This document shows, piece by piece, positions 55,004 to 63,299 of a DNA stretch of 64,000 nt. Position 1 is the stretch's first letter. Every line of letters begins with the position of its first letter. Below the pieces are notes generated by a model, which ran no database searches, was not told the DNA's origin, and saw only the letters and a program-made list of their open reading frames with translations. The position numbers and the translations under genes were made by a program. Origin of the DNA: Paracoccus seriniphilus (GTDB lineage: Bacteria > Pseudomonadota > Alphaproteobacteria > Rhodobacterales > Rhodobacteraceae); NCBI RefSeq assembly GCF_028553745.1, contig NZ_CP067129.1:1656501-1720500 (forward strand). The letters run 5' to 3'.

Positions 55004-55593
55004 CAGAGGGCCTCGACCGTGCCGGACGCCACATCCCGCACAAGGCTGAATTCACGCCCCGCAGAAAAATCGTCATCGGGAATGCCCACGGTGACGACAT
55101 TGCCCTCGACAGTCACCACGCCCAAGGCACCGTAGTCATCTGCCATGGCACGAATGATGCCGCCCAGAATCGATGGCCAGCCCAGGGAATCCTCGGGCAA
55201 TGTCAGCCAGAACACCCCCTGCTCACAAACGGAAACATTGATCTCGGGAACCCCCAGATCGGGCACGACGAAATGCACCCGACCTGGCAGTTCTTCCAGG
55301 CTCAGGATGAAATCGCGGAAATCATGCCCCGAGAAGCGCAACAACCGGCGAATCGCCTCGCGCCCGGCCAGCCAGGCCCCACCGTCCTCAAGCAACTCCT
55401 GCGCCGTCTTGCCCAACTCTGCCGCTGCGGATGTGACAAGATTCCTGACCGAAACGCCCCGCGAAGTGAAAGCGCCCCCCATCAATGCCAGTCTGTCATC
55501 GTCCCCCGGGTTCCCGGCCACCCGGAGCCACAAGTCATCGCCATAGGTCTGGCGCAGGAATTCTTCGACCGCTCGAACGACAAGTTGCTGCAT
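55003..55593 (-). CDS. H-NOX (haem NO-binding) domain protein lacking the proximal His
   Basis: This 196-residue protein has the H-NOX fold pattern: VVRAVEEFLRQTYGDDLWLRVA, LVTSAAAELGKTAQELLEDGGAW, RRLLRFSGHDFRDFILSLEELPGRV and GGIIRAMADDYGALGVV. Classical H-NOX proteins hold haem through a His in LDxxHxxL; the aligned position here is Pro103 (SLEELPGRV). The nearest His is His107, four residues on, and the haem-propionate motif YxSxR is absent. It may bind haem differently or not at all. It is coupled to the GGDEF gene downstream. Confidence 0.83.
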   Translation of the reverse strand: MQQLVVRAVEEFLRQTYGDDLWLRVAGNPGDDDRLALMGGAFTSRGVSVRNLVTSAAAELGKTAQELLEDGGAWLAGREAIRRLLRFSGHDFRDFILSLEELPGRVHFVVPDLGVPEINVSVCEQGVFWLTLPEDSLGWPSILGGIIRAMADDYGALGVVTVEGNVVTVGIPDDDFSAGREFSLVRDVASGTVEAL

Positions 55594-55658
55594 GTGTCAC
55601 CTCTGTCGGCTTCGATAGCAGGCAAAGATAAACAAAAAGGTAATTTCGGGCGGTCGAT

Positions 55659-55946
55659 CTAACCCACTTCCCAGCCATATCCCCCCGGCCCATCCAGAGC
55701 GATCCGTGTCTTCAGGAAATCCTCGGGGCGCAGGTTCAGGGCTTCGGCGGCATCCAGAACGCGACCGTCATCTTCAAGGATATAATCCAGCAAGGGTAAA
55801 TCCAGTTCCGCAGTTCCCGCCATTTGGCGCAGATCCTCCGGACGCAATCCGGACACCCCCAGGAAGCCCTCGACCAACTCGGGGCGTTCCAGGACGTAAA
55901 GCAACAATGAAGCCGCAAGCTGTTGCGGCCTGTCCTGATCCTTCAT
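55659..55946 (-). CDS. DUF3572-family small protein
   Basis: This 95-residue helical protein resembles the alphaproteobacterial DUF3572 family: SLLLYVLERPELVEGFLGVSGLRPEDLRQMA, then LLDYILEDDGRVLDAAEALNLRPEDFL. The function is unknown. It lies upstream of the H-NOX-like gene on the same strand with a 65-bp gap, and divergent from the PleD-like gene, with which it shares a promoter region containing a palindrome. Confidence 0.8.
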   Translation of the reverse strand: MKDQDRPQQLAASLLLYVLERPELVEGFLGVSGLRPEDLRQMAGTAELDLPLLDYILEDDGRVLDAAEALNLRPEDFLKTRIALDGPGGYGWEVG

Positions 55947-55973
55947 ATTTTCACCTTTTCGTGTGAACGGTTA

Positions 55974-55996
55974 TTGGCGCTAACAGGCAGCGCCAA
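55974..55996. repeat. inverted repeat in the DUF3572/PleD-like divergent promoter
   Basis: TTGGCGCT (55974-55981) and AGCGCCAA (55989-55996) form a perfect 8-bp inverted repeat with a 7-base spacer. It lies between divergent genes, 28 bp from one start and 73 bp from the other. It may be an operator. A T-run follows about 19 bp later, too far for a normal terminator. Confidence 0.55.
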
Positions 55997-56068
55997 CGGA
56001 AACCAGTTGTTAATCCTTTTTTGCCAGATTCGTCACTGACACAGATCACACAGATGGACCGGGACCCA

Positions 56069-57463
56069 ATGACTGCACGCATCCTGATAGCTGATGGGAC
56101 CGCGACGGCACGTATAACCCTGAAAGTACGCCTGTCGGCAGCCTGCTATGACGTCTGTACGGTCGCAAATGCCGAGGATCTTTCGGGGCAGGCCCATCTT
56201 TATCGACCGGACCTCATCATCCTGGGTACAGGTTTTGCGCGTGAGAGCCCGGTGGATATGGCCCTGTCACTTATGGGACAACCCGGTCTTGCGGCAATTC
56301 CCATCATCATGCTTGCCAATGAGTCCACGCGCCTGCAGGCATTGCGGGCGGGGGTCGCAGCTGTCCTTGACCCGATGATCGATGAACAGATGCTCCTGGC
56401 CCGGATACGTGGCCTGCTGCGCGATTCTGACACCGCGGTCAGCCCCGCAGACGCCCTGGCCGAAGCTGCCGCCACCTTTGGGCCGGCACCCCGGCTGACC
56501 AATGTCACGCTCGTTGCCGACAATCCGGCGCGCGCCATGCGCTGGCGGGGCGCATTGCAAAAGCGGCTTGATGCGCATTTTACGATCAGCACCCCTACCG
56601 AAACGCTGGCTGCAGCCGCTCGCGGACAGGGTGCCGACCTTTATCTCATTGCCGCAGATATATCGACCCGCGGCGACGGGCTGAGACTGCTGTCCGAGCT
56701 TCGCGCCCGGAACGGTTCGAAAAATGCGGCATTCGTCGTGGCAACCGAATCTCACCGTTCGGAGCTTTCCGCCATCGCCCTCGACCTTGGCGCTGGAGAG
56801 GTATTGCCCGTCGATCTTGACTCTGACGCCGGGGTCGAAATGGCAGCACTGGCCCTTCAGACGCAACTGCTGCGCAAGGAGGAATGCGACAAGCGCCGGA
56901 TCGAAACACAGCGCAAGCTGCAATGGGCCATGACCGATCCGCTGACCGGTTTGTACAATCGCCGCTATGCACTTCCTCGTCTGACCGAGATTGCCCGCGA
57001 CATGCAGCGGCGCGGCGACAGTTTCGGGGTGATTGCCCTGGATCTGGACCGTTTCAAGACCATCAACGACAATTTCGGCCACGCCGCAGGTGACGCGGTT
57101 CTGGCCAATCTGGCGCGCCGGATCCAGAAGAACACCGGTGACAGCGGGCTCGCGGCCCGCATCGGCGGCGAGGAATTTCTGATTGTGACCCCCTCGCAGA
57201 CCGAGAGCGAGGCCATGACCCTGGCCGAGCAGCTGCGTGACACGATAGAGGCGCAGCCGGTGACCCTGCCGCGCCTTTCCGGCGGCGGGTCCATCGCCGC
57301 GACATGCTCGATCGGCGTCGCAATCGGGCAGTCATGCGATGCGACGCCCAATCCGGAACGGACCGCCGAACTGTCGATGGAACGCGCCGACCGCGCTCTG
57401 CTGAAAGCCAAGTCCAAAGGCCGAAACTGCGTGGTGCTGGCCCAACCCGAAACCGTCATATAG
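56069..57463 (+). CDS. PleD-like diguanylate cyclase with a degenerate first receiver
   Basis: This 464-residue protein has the PleD layout: two receiver-like domains (about 3-120 and 150-275) and a GGDEF domain. The first receiver starts ARILIADG, but the usual phosphoacceptor position reads DLIILGTGF, with Gly and Thr instead of Asp, and the conserved Lys region reads LDPMIDEQ; it is unlikely to be phosphorylated. The cyclase domain has TDPLTGLYNRRYA, ALDLDRFKTINDNFGH and RIGGEEF. No RxxD inhibitory site is found before GGEEF. ATG 56069 matches the PleD start; ATG 56054 is the alternative. Confidence 0.88.
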   Translation: MTARILIADGTATARITLKVRLSAACYDVCTVANAEDLSGQAHLYRPDLIILGTGFARESPVDMALSLMGQPGLAAIPIIMLANESTRLQALRAGVAAVLDPMIDEQMLLARIRGLLRDSDTAVSPADALAEAAATFGPAPRLTNVTLVADNPARAMRWRGALQKRLDAHFTISTPTETLAAAARGQGADLYLIAADISTRGDGLRLLSELRARNGSKNAAFVVATESHRSELSAIALDLGAGEVLPVDLDSDAGVEMAALALQTQLLRKEECDKRRIETQRKLQWAMTDPLTGLYNRRYALPRLTEIARDMQRRGDSFGVIALDLDRFKTINDNFGHAAGDAVLANLARRIQKNTGDSGLAARIGGEEFLIVTPSQTESEAMTLAEQLRDTIEAQPVTLPRLSGGGSIAATCSIGVAIGQSCDATPNPERTAELSMERADRALLKAKSKGRNCVVLAQPETVI

Positions 57464-57579
57464 ACCCGACACTGCGCCTTATGGTCGCGGCCATTGGTAC
57501 TGGAAATGCGGCGCAGTCACGTCTAGTTTATCGGCAACGCGTGCATTTGCGCGAATTCCATCATGTGCAGAGGTCATTC

Positions 57580-58005
57580 ATGACGCAGACACCCCTTGAG
57601 AATGCCAATGCCGCGGCGAGCGACATCGAACGCCCGACAAAACAGGCGATGATACGCGGCGCATTGGGGCGCTGCCCCTCATGCGGAGAGGGCCGGCTGT
57701 TCAAGGGGTATCTCAAGGTCGCCGATCAATGCCCCAATTGCGGTGAAGCGCTGCATCATCAGCGCGCGGATGACGGTCCTGCCTATCTGACCATTCTGCT
57801 TGTGTCGCATCTGGGGGCGCCGCTGCTGCTGGCCAGCTATATCGCCTGGCGGCCTTCGGCAATCACCATGATCCTTGCCTTCGGGTTGGCGGCAATCGTG
57901 TTGTCTCTTCTGCTCTTGCCGCGCATCAAGGGCGGAATGATCGGACTGCAATGGGCGCGCCGCATGCATGGCTTCGGCCGCAACGCCGAACCGGCCAACG
58001 CATGA
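57580..58005 (+). CDS. DUF983-family membrane protein with a zinc-ribbon
   Basis: The 141-residue protein has an N-terminal zinc-ribbon, CPSCGEGRLF and CPNCGEAL, followed by DDGPAYLTILLVSHLGAPLLLASYI and a second hydrophobic helix, then RIKGGMIGLQWARRMHGF. This is the DUF983 pattern of alphaproteobacteria; the role is unknown. AGAGG before ATG 57580 fixes the start. Its stop overlaps the NUDIX start (ATGA), so the two are co-translated. Confidence 0.92.
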   Translation: MTQTPLENANAAASDIERPTKQAMIRGALGRCPSCGEGRLFKGYLKVADQCPNCGEALHHQRADDGPAYLTILLVSHLGAPLLLASYIAWRPSAITMILAFGLAAIVLSLLLLPRIKGGMIGLQWARRMHGFGRNAEPANA

Positions 58006-58697
58006 CGCCGGGGGATTCTCTCCCCATCCGTCAGGCTGCGACCATGATCCTGCTGCGGCGCAGTCGCGCGGGCACATCCGTTCTGATGGGAATGCGCGGC
58101 GCAAAAGCCGCTTTCATGCCGTCAAAATATGTCTTTCCCGGCGGCGCGGTCGACCCCGAGGATACCATGGCGGTGCTGTCGCGACCGCTGGCCGACATCC
58201 ATCACCGCCGCCTGCTGGCCGAACCGCGTGAGGAAGCCCCAGCGAACCCAAGGGCTATAGCCGCCGCCGCTTTGCGAGAACTGGCAGAGGAAACAGGCCT
58301 ATTGATCGGCAATCCGGCGTCGCCACCATCGCCTTGGCCGGGCTATGCCGAAGCGGCGCTGGCCGCCGATGCATCGGCGCTGCGATATGTCTTTCGCGCC
58401 ATCACGCCGCCGGGACGCCCGCGCCGTTTTGATGCCCATTTCTTCCTGGCCGATGCCGCCAGGATCACCGGCGATCCCGACGATTTCAGCCGGGCCTGTG
58501 ACGAGCTGTCCCATCTGCACTGGGTGCCATTGACCGAAGCACGCAACCTCAATCTGCCCTTCATCACCGAGGTGGTTCTGGCCGAGGTTGCGCAACTGGC
58601 CAGTGCGGTCCCGCATGACGCCGAATTGCCAGATCCCGCGACTGTTCCATTCTTTGACAATCGCGGGTCAAGCCCCCGGTTTTCCCAGATCGCCTGA
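58002..58697 (+). CDS. NUDIX hydrolase
   Basis: This 231-residue protein starts with RQAATMILLRRSRAGTSVLMGMRG and KYVFPGGAVDPED. It has a NUDIX-box segment, AAAALRELAEETGLLIG, with REL and EETG matching the RExxEExG core. Such longer NUDIX proteins (CoA-pyrophosphatase or NUDT8/19-like) clean up nucleotide diphosphate derivatives; the substrate is not evident. It is coupled to the DUF983 gene and ends immediately next to the convergent paaG stop. Confidence 0.88.
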   Translation: MTPGDSLPIRQAATMILLRRSRAGTSVLMGMRGAKAAFMPSKYVFPGGAVDPEDTMAVLSRPLADIHHRRLLAEPREEAPANPRAIAAAALRELAEETGLLIGNPASPPSPWPGYAEAALAADASALRYVFRAITPPGRPRRFDAHFFLADAARITGDPDDFSRACDELSHLHWVPLTEARNLNLPFITEVVLAEVAQLASAVPHDAELPDPATVPFFDNRGSSPRFSQIA

Positions 58698-59468
58698 TTA
58701 TTTCCCGGTGAATACGGGCTTTCTTTTCTGCAGAAAAGCCGCGACCCCTTCCTGGAAATCATGGCTGCGCCCGGCCTGCCCCTGCAGGCGGGCCTCCAAT
58801 TGCAACTGGCTGTCCAGATCATTGCCAAAGGATTGTCTCAGCGCCTCGCGAATGGCCAGATAGGCCGAAGTCGGTCCCTGTGCCAGATGTTTGGCGCGGG
58901 CCGCGACGATTTCGGCAAAGTCATCATCCGCGCAGCTTTGGTAGATCATGCCCCAATCCGCCGCCTGTTGCGCCGGGATGGAATCCGCGAACAGCATCAT
59001 CCCCGCCGCGCGGGCAAGACCGGTCAGACGCGGCATCATCCAGGTTCCTCCGGCATCGGGAATCAGGCCGATGCGGGTAAATGCCTGAACGAAGCTGGCG
59101 TTCTCGGCCGCGATCACAACATCCGCCACAAGCGCCAGATTGGCCCCCGCCCCGGCAGCAACACCATTGACCGCCGCAATCACCGGTGCGGAGCAGTTCA
59201 TGACCGCATGCAGCATCGGCTCGTATTCATCGCGCAGGGTGGTTTCAAGATCGGTCGCCGCCGCCGCATCGGTCAGATCCTGCCCCGAACAAAAGGCACG
59301 GCCTGAACCCGTCATCACCACGCAACGGACATCCTGGCTCAGCGTCGCCAAGGCCCGGGTGATTTCGGCACGCATCTGCCGGTTGAGGGCGTTCATCACT
59401 TCGGGTCGGTTCAGGATCAACGTGGCGATGCCGTCGCTGATACCGAATTGGATTGTCTGATAGCTCAT
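58698..59468 (-). CDS. paaG: enoyl-CoA hydratase/isomerase, PaaG-like
   Basis: This 256-residue crotonase-fold enzyme has IATLILNRPEVMNALN, the oxyanion-hole segments GRAFCSGQDL and NGVAAGAGANLALVADVVIAA, and GLIPDAGGTWMMPRLTGLARA. The Asp in the last segment and the final FTGK match PaaG, the isomerase that turns ring-epoxyphenylacetyl-CoA into the oxepin. No other paa genes are here, so a generic enoyl-CoA isomerase remains possible. GGGGGAGG precedes ATG 59468. It lies 65 bp downstream of ccmH on the same strand. Confidence 0.85.
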   Translation of the reverse strand: MSYQTIQFGISDGIATLILNRPEVMNALNRQMRAEITRALATLSQDVRCVVMTGSGRAFCSGQDLTDAAAATDLETTLRDEYEPMLHAVMNCSAPVIAAVNGVAAGAGANLALVADVVIAAENASFVQAFTRIGLIPDAGGTWMMPRLTGLARAAGMMLFADSIPAQQAADWGMIYQSCADDDFAEIVAARAKHLAQGPTSAYLAIREALRQSFGNDLDSQLQLEARLQGQAGRSHDFQEGVAAFLQKRKPVFTGK

Positions 59469-59533
59469 GCTGGCCTCCCCCGCTTTTCGTCTTGATGAAC
59501 AGATCAAAGGCGGGGGTAAAGAACGACCTCGCG

Positions 59534-59995
59534 TCAGTCCTCGCCCATGATCTGCTTCAACCGCGCCTGTTCCTCATCGGAAAGCCGGGTGGTCGGTTGT
59601 GTGACCATGGATCGCGACCGGATGAATCGCCAGGCCACGATCAGCGCAAGAATGGCCATGATCGGCCCGGCCAGCCACAGCAACAGGTTGCCACCACGGG
59701 CGCGGGGCTCGAACAGCACGAATTCTCCGAAACGGTCAACCACCGCATCGATGACCTCTTCGTCGTCATCGCCCGCCACCAGTCTTTCGCGCACATAAAG
59801 ACGCAGGTCGCGGCTGATCGCGGCATTGGATTCATCGATATTCTCACCCTGACAGACAGGGCAGCGCAGCTTCTGCGAGATACCTCTGGCGCGCGCCTCA
59901 AGCGCGGGATCGCCCAGAACCTCATCGGGCTGAACGGCCATGGCGGCAAAGGGCAGCGTGACCAGCAGAAGAAGAACCGAAATGAACTGTCTCAT
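59534..59995 (-). CDS. ccmH: cytochrome c maturation protein CcmH (CcmL/CycL type)
   Basis: This 153-residue thiol-disulfide protein reduces the apocytochrome CxxCH motif. It has a signal peptide (about 1-20), the redox motif LRCPVCQ (Cys45, Cys48), then SRDLRLYVRERLVAGDDDEEVIDAVVDRFGEFVLFEP, and a C-terminal membrane anchor (LLLWLAGPIMAILALIVAWRF). It acts with CcmF in haem ligation. Its start overlaps the ccmF stop by four bases. Confidence 0.95.
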   Translation of the reverse strand: MRQFISVLLLLVTLPFAAMAVQPDEVLGDPALEARARGISQKLRCPVCQGENIDESNAAISRDLRLYVRERLVAGDDDEEVIDAVVDRFGEFVLFEPRARGGNLLLWLAGPIMAILALIVAWRFIRSRSMVTQPTTRLSDEEQARLKQIMGED

Positions 59996-61953
59996 TCTGC
60001 GGCCACCGCTGTCATGCTCTTGCGCCTAGCACCCGCAGCCACGCGATAGCGACGGTCCGACAGGCTGATCAATCCGCCCAGGGCCATGAAGATGGCACCC
60101 GCCCAGATCCAGTTTGCAAAGGGCTTGACATAGCTGCGTACCGCCCAGCCGCCATCGGCCTGCGCGTCCCCGATAACCACATAGATGTCGCGCAGGATGC
60201 CATTGTCGATCGCGGCCTCGGTGGTGGGCATGGCCTGCACGGGATAGACGCGTTTTTCGGGATGCAGAATGGCCACCTCGGTCCCATTTTGTGAAATTTT
60301 CATCGCCGCCATGGTCGACAGGTAATTCGGCCCCTCGATCTGTTCGACGGATTGCAGCGTGATCGTGTAACCGGCAACATCGAAACTGTCCCCGATTTGG
60401 GCGACGCGGATATCCTCGGTCTGCCATGCGGTCATCAGGCCGACACCGATGAAGGTCACCCCCAACCCCGCATGGGCGACGGCCTTGCCCCAATCAGCCC
60501 GCGGCAGGCGCAGCAGCCGCGACAGTCCCGACGATCCCGTCCGATGCAGCAGTTCGGCCACCGCGCCGGCGATCAGCCACGCCCCCAGCCCCGCGCCTAT
60601 CACGGCAATCGAGGAACGCCCGGTCGAGACCGCATAGACCAGCAGGCCTATTGCAAGGGCGAAAATCAGCGCGCCGCGCAAAGGTCGGATGGCCCGCAGG
60701 AACCTGGCCCGTTTCCAGGGGATCAGCGATCCCATCGGCAACACGATGGCCAGCACGATCATGAAAGGCGTGAAGGCCTTGTTGAAGAACGGCGCCCCGA
60801 CCGAAAGCTTGCGGTCCCACATCATCTCGGCAAACAGCGGCCACATCGTGCCGATGAAGACCACGAAGGCCGAAACCGCCAGCAGGACGTTGTTCAGCAC
60901 CAGCGCACCTTCGCGCGAAACCGGCGCAAAAACTCCCTTGGCCGTCATCGTCCCGGCCCGCGCGGCATAAAGCGTCAGCGCGCCGCCGACGAAGGCACCA
61001 AGAATGGCCAGAATGAACAGACCACGCTCGGGGTCGCTGGCGAAACTGTGGACCGAGGTGATCACCCCGGAACGCACGATGAATGTGCCGATCAACGAGA
61101 AACCGAACGCCATGATCGCCAGCAGGATCGTCCAGCTTTTCAACGCCTCGCGCTTTTCGACGACAATCGCCGAATGCAGCAGCGCGGCGGCCAGAAGCCA
61201 GGGCATGAAACTGGCGTTCTCGACCGGATCCCAGAACCAGAAGCCCCCCCAGCCAAGCTCGTAATAGGCCCACCAGGATCCCAGCGCGATACCGATGGTC
61301 AGAAACATCCATGCCGCAAGTGTCCATGGCCGAACCCAGCGCGCCCAGGCTGCATCGACGCGCCCCTCGATCAGCGCCGCGACAGCAAAGCTGAAGGCCA
61401 TCGAAAGCCCGACATAGCCCAGATAGAGAAACGGCGGATGAAAAGCCAAGCCCGGATCCTGCAACAGCGGATTCAGGTCGCGCCCGTCAAAGGGCGGATT
61501 GGCCAGGCGCAGAAAGGGGTTCGAGGTAAAGATGATAAAGGCATAGAATGCCGCACCGATCGAGGCCTGCACCGCCAGCACACGCGCACGCAACCGTGGC
61601 GGAAGATTGGTGCCGAATACGGCCGCCGCCGCTCCGAACAGCGACAGGATCAGAACCCAAAGCAGCATCGAACCTTCGTGGTTTCCCCAGACGCCGCTGA
61701 CCTTGTAAAGCATCGGCTTGGCCGTATGGGAATTCTCATAGACCAGCTTCAGCGAGAAATCCGATGTCACGAAGGCAGCGGTCAGCGCTGCGAAGGACAG
61801 TCCGCACAGCAGGAACTGTGCCAGGGCGGCAGGATTGGCGCTCTCCATCCATCCATGCCAGTCGCGCGACGCACCGATCATCGGCACCGTCGCCTGATAC
61901 AGCGACACGGCAAAAGCGAGGATCAGGGCAAAATGGCCTATTTCAGCAATCAT
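59992..61953 (-). CDS. ccmF: haem lyase subunit CcmF
   Basis: This 653-residue polytopic membrane protein transfers haem from CcmE to apocytochrome c with CcmH. It has the conserved GVWGNHEGSMLLWVLIL segment and the tryptophan-rich WWD haem-handling region GWGGFWFWDPVENASFMPWL, plus NNVLLAVSAFVVFIGTMWPL. AGAGGAAG before ATG 61953 fixes the start. It is preceded by a terminator that separates it from the GTA holin gene, so it must have its own promoter. Confidence 0.96.
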   Translation of the reverse strand: MIAEIGHFALILAFAVSLYQATVPMIGASRDWHGWMESANPAALAQFLLCGLSFAALTAAFVTSDFSLKLVYENSHTAKPMLYKVSGVWGNHEGSMLLWVLILSLFGAAAAVFGTNLPPRLRARVLAVQASIGAAFYAFIIFTSNPFLRLANPPFDGRDLNPLLQDPGLAFHPPFLYLGYVGLSMAFSFAVAALIEGRVDAAWARWVRPWTLAAWMFLTIGIALGSWWAYYELGWGGFWFWDPVENASFMPWLLAAALLHSAIVVEKREALKSWTILLAIMAFGFSLIGTFIVRSGVITSVHSFASDPERGLFILAILGAFVGGALTLYAARAGTMTAKGVFAPVSREGALVLNNVLLAVSAFVVFIGTMWPLFAEMMWDRKLSVGAPFFNKAFTPFMIVLAIVLPMGSLIPWKRARFLRAIRPLRGALIFALAIGLLVYAVSTGRSSIAVIGAGLGAWLIAGAVAELLHRTGSSGLSRLLRLPRADWGKAVAHAGLGVTFIGVGLMTAWQTEDIRVAQIGDSFDVAGYTITLQSVEQIEGPNYLSTMAAMKISQNGTEVAILHPEKRVYPVQAMPTTEAAIDNGILRDIYVVIGDAQADGGWAVRSYVKPFANWIWAGAIFMALGGLISLSDRRYRVAAGARRKSMTAVAAE

Positions 61954-61990
61954 AAAGGGCTTCCTCTGTTGCGCGCAGCATAGGGGCAGG

Positions 61991-62015
61991 AAAAAAGGGG
62001 GGAAAGTCCCCCCTT
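61991..62015 (-). terminator. rho-independent terminator after the GTA holin gene
   Basis: A 9-bp stem (61995-62003 with 62007-62015), loop AAG on the plus strand, is followed on the minus strand by TTTTTT. It lies about 28 bp past the holin stop and closes the endolysin-holin unit before ccmF. Confidence 0.9.
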
Positions 62016-62042
62016 GCTTCCATGTTCTCACAATCGCGTCTG

Positions 62043-62585
62043 TCAGGATGCGACCGATCCGCGCAAGCTGGCCACCCAATCGCGCAGGGCAGCATTGTCG
62101 GCAAAATCGTCATCAGGGATCGGGCCCGAGAAGAACGCCGCATCCGATCCGGCAGCCTGCTGCCCCCTGGAACGAAGTTTCGGCTGCTGCCAATTGCGAT
62201 TGCGGAAATAATGGGCCTCTCGCGCGCCGAAATAAAAGCCGACAATGGCGCCCAGCAACCACCACAGCGGTTCGGGAACCTGCTGCAGCCCTTGCATGCG
62301 CAACGCGAACCCCGCGGGTTCGACCATCGAATAGACGAACAAGCCCATCGTCCCCAAAGCCAGAAATGGTCGAGGAAGACGATTCAACCCATTAATGAAA
62401 CTGTGAAACATGTCGCCACGACCGGATGAGAACTCTTGCCCGAACTGCGACATTGCACGGATGTGGGCCTCTTCCTGCAGTTCCATTTTCCTGGTCGCAT
62501 TCTGAGTGAATATCTCGGCCATTCCGGCCGCTGCATGCCCCAATGCCGTTGCGCCGGCACCAAAGCCGATGAAGCGCTCGATCAT
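62043..62585 (-). CDS. GTA-type holin (three-helix holin family)
   Basis: The 180-residue protein resembles the GTA holin 3TM family. An N-terminal amphipathic part (MIERFIGFGAGATALGHAAAGMAEIF) is followed by FINGLNRLPRPFLALGTMGLFVYSM and VPEPLWWLLGAIVGFYFGAREAHYF. The likely role is to permeabilise the inner membrane so the endolysin reaches the wall when gene transfer agents are released. ATG 62585 overlaps the endolysin stop (ATGA); ATG 62591 is an alternative. The tail is polar and ends VASLRGSVAS. Confidence 0.88.
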   Translation of the reverse strand: MIERFIGFGAGATALGHAAAGMAEIFTQNATRKMELQEEAHIRAMSQFGQEFSSGRGDMFHSFINGLNRLPRPFLALGTMGLFVYSMVEPAGFALRMQGLQQVPEPLWWLLGAIVGFYFGAREAHYFRNRNWQQPKLRSRGQQAAGSDAAFFSGPIPDDDFADNAALRDWVASLRGSVAS

Positions 62586-63193
62586 GCCCATTTGGCGACC
62601 CTTTCCCGATGCTGGCTGTCAGACAGATGATAGCGCGGATGGATGAATGCTTCGGCCCGGGTGATCCAACCGCCCTTCGTACCCTTGCGGGTCGTGGCAT
62701 ATTTTCGGCTGGCAGGGCGCTGATCGGCCAGGGCGTAATAGTAATTGCGGCGCGCAATCCCATAGGCATCTGCCAGGTGATCTGGCGCGGCCTCGGCGGC
62801 CTCGGCGGCGGCCTGAATGGTTTGCGGGCCGACAATTCCGTCATCTGTCGCAGCAAAGCCCATGCGCGTGATCAACCGCTGCAGGATCTTCACGGCATTG
62901 CGCCCCGCATTCACATACATGTCGAACAGGCTGGGCTGCAGCATCTCGGGCAGTTCCGCCAGCCGCGGCCTACGAAAGTAATGTTCAACGAATATCTGTT
63001 CAGCCTGAGCGCGAGTCAGAGCCCGGACATCCTTGCCGTCCACCCGGCCATCACGGTTCAGATCAAGACCCAGACCCTGCATCGTGCCGATCGTGACACC
63101 GTATTTGGTCGCACCGCCCGGATCATCCGGATCGTCAACATAGCCGCCCTCACGCGCCACGATCTCACGCGCGATCTCTTCGACGCTTTGCAT
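62582..63193 (-). CDS. GTA-type endolysin, GH108 N-acetylmuramidase with peptidoglycan-binding domain
   Basis: This 203-residue lysozyme has the GH108 motif AREGGYVDDPDDPGGATKYGVT with catalytic Glu15. A Ca-loop-like insertion, DLNRDGRVDGKDV, precedes LTRAQAEQIFVEHYFRRP. A C-terminal peptidoglycan-binding part carries GIVGPQTIQ and YYYALADQRP. It has no signal peptide, so it depends on the holin gene coupled downstream. This pair matches the lysis genes of the Rhodobacter GTA, which lie away from the structural cluster. A perfect CtrA-type site is about 50 bp upstream. Confidence 0.9.
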   Translation of the reverse strand: MQSVEEIAREIVAREGGYVDDPDDPGGATKYGVTIGTMQGLGLDLNRDGRVDGKDVRALTRAQAEQIFVEHYFRRPRLAELPEMLQPSLFDMYVNAGRNAVKILQRLITRMGFAATDDGIVGPQTIQAAAEAAEAAPDHLADAYGIARRNYYYALADQRPASRKYATTRKGTKGGWITRAEAFIHPRYHLSDSQHRERVAKWA

Positions 63194-63241
63194 GTAAACA
63201 CCCCTCTTGCGATCTTCATCGCAAAAGGTGCAGGGGACGGC

Positions 63242-63256
63242 TTAACCATCCATTAA
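63242..63256. promoter_or_regulatory. perfect CtrA-type site upstream of the GTA endolysin
   Basis: TTAA-CCATCCA-TTAA matches the CtrA consensus TTAA-N7-TTAA exactly. It sits 49-63 bp upstream of ATG 63193, in the 106-bp gap between the endolysin gene and the end of ccmE. GTA genes in Rhodobacter depend on CtrA, so control of this lysis unit by CtrA is the natural reading. Confidence 0.75.
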
Positions 63257-63299
63257 CCATGCGTGCGTTGCAGGGCGACACCACGCAACGGCAGGCTGA

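Noticed and set aside
60352..61983. About 540-codon plus-strand frame opposite ccmF
   Set aside because: A highly charged Arg/Gln/Asp/His-rich sequence typical of an antisense frame over a membrane protein gene.
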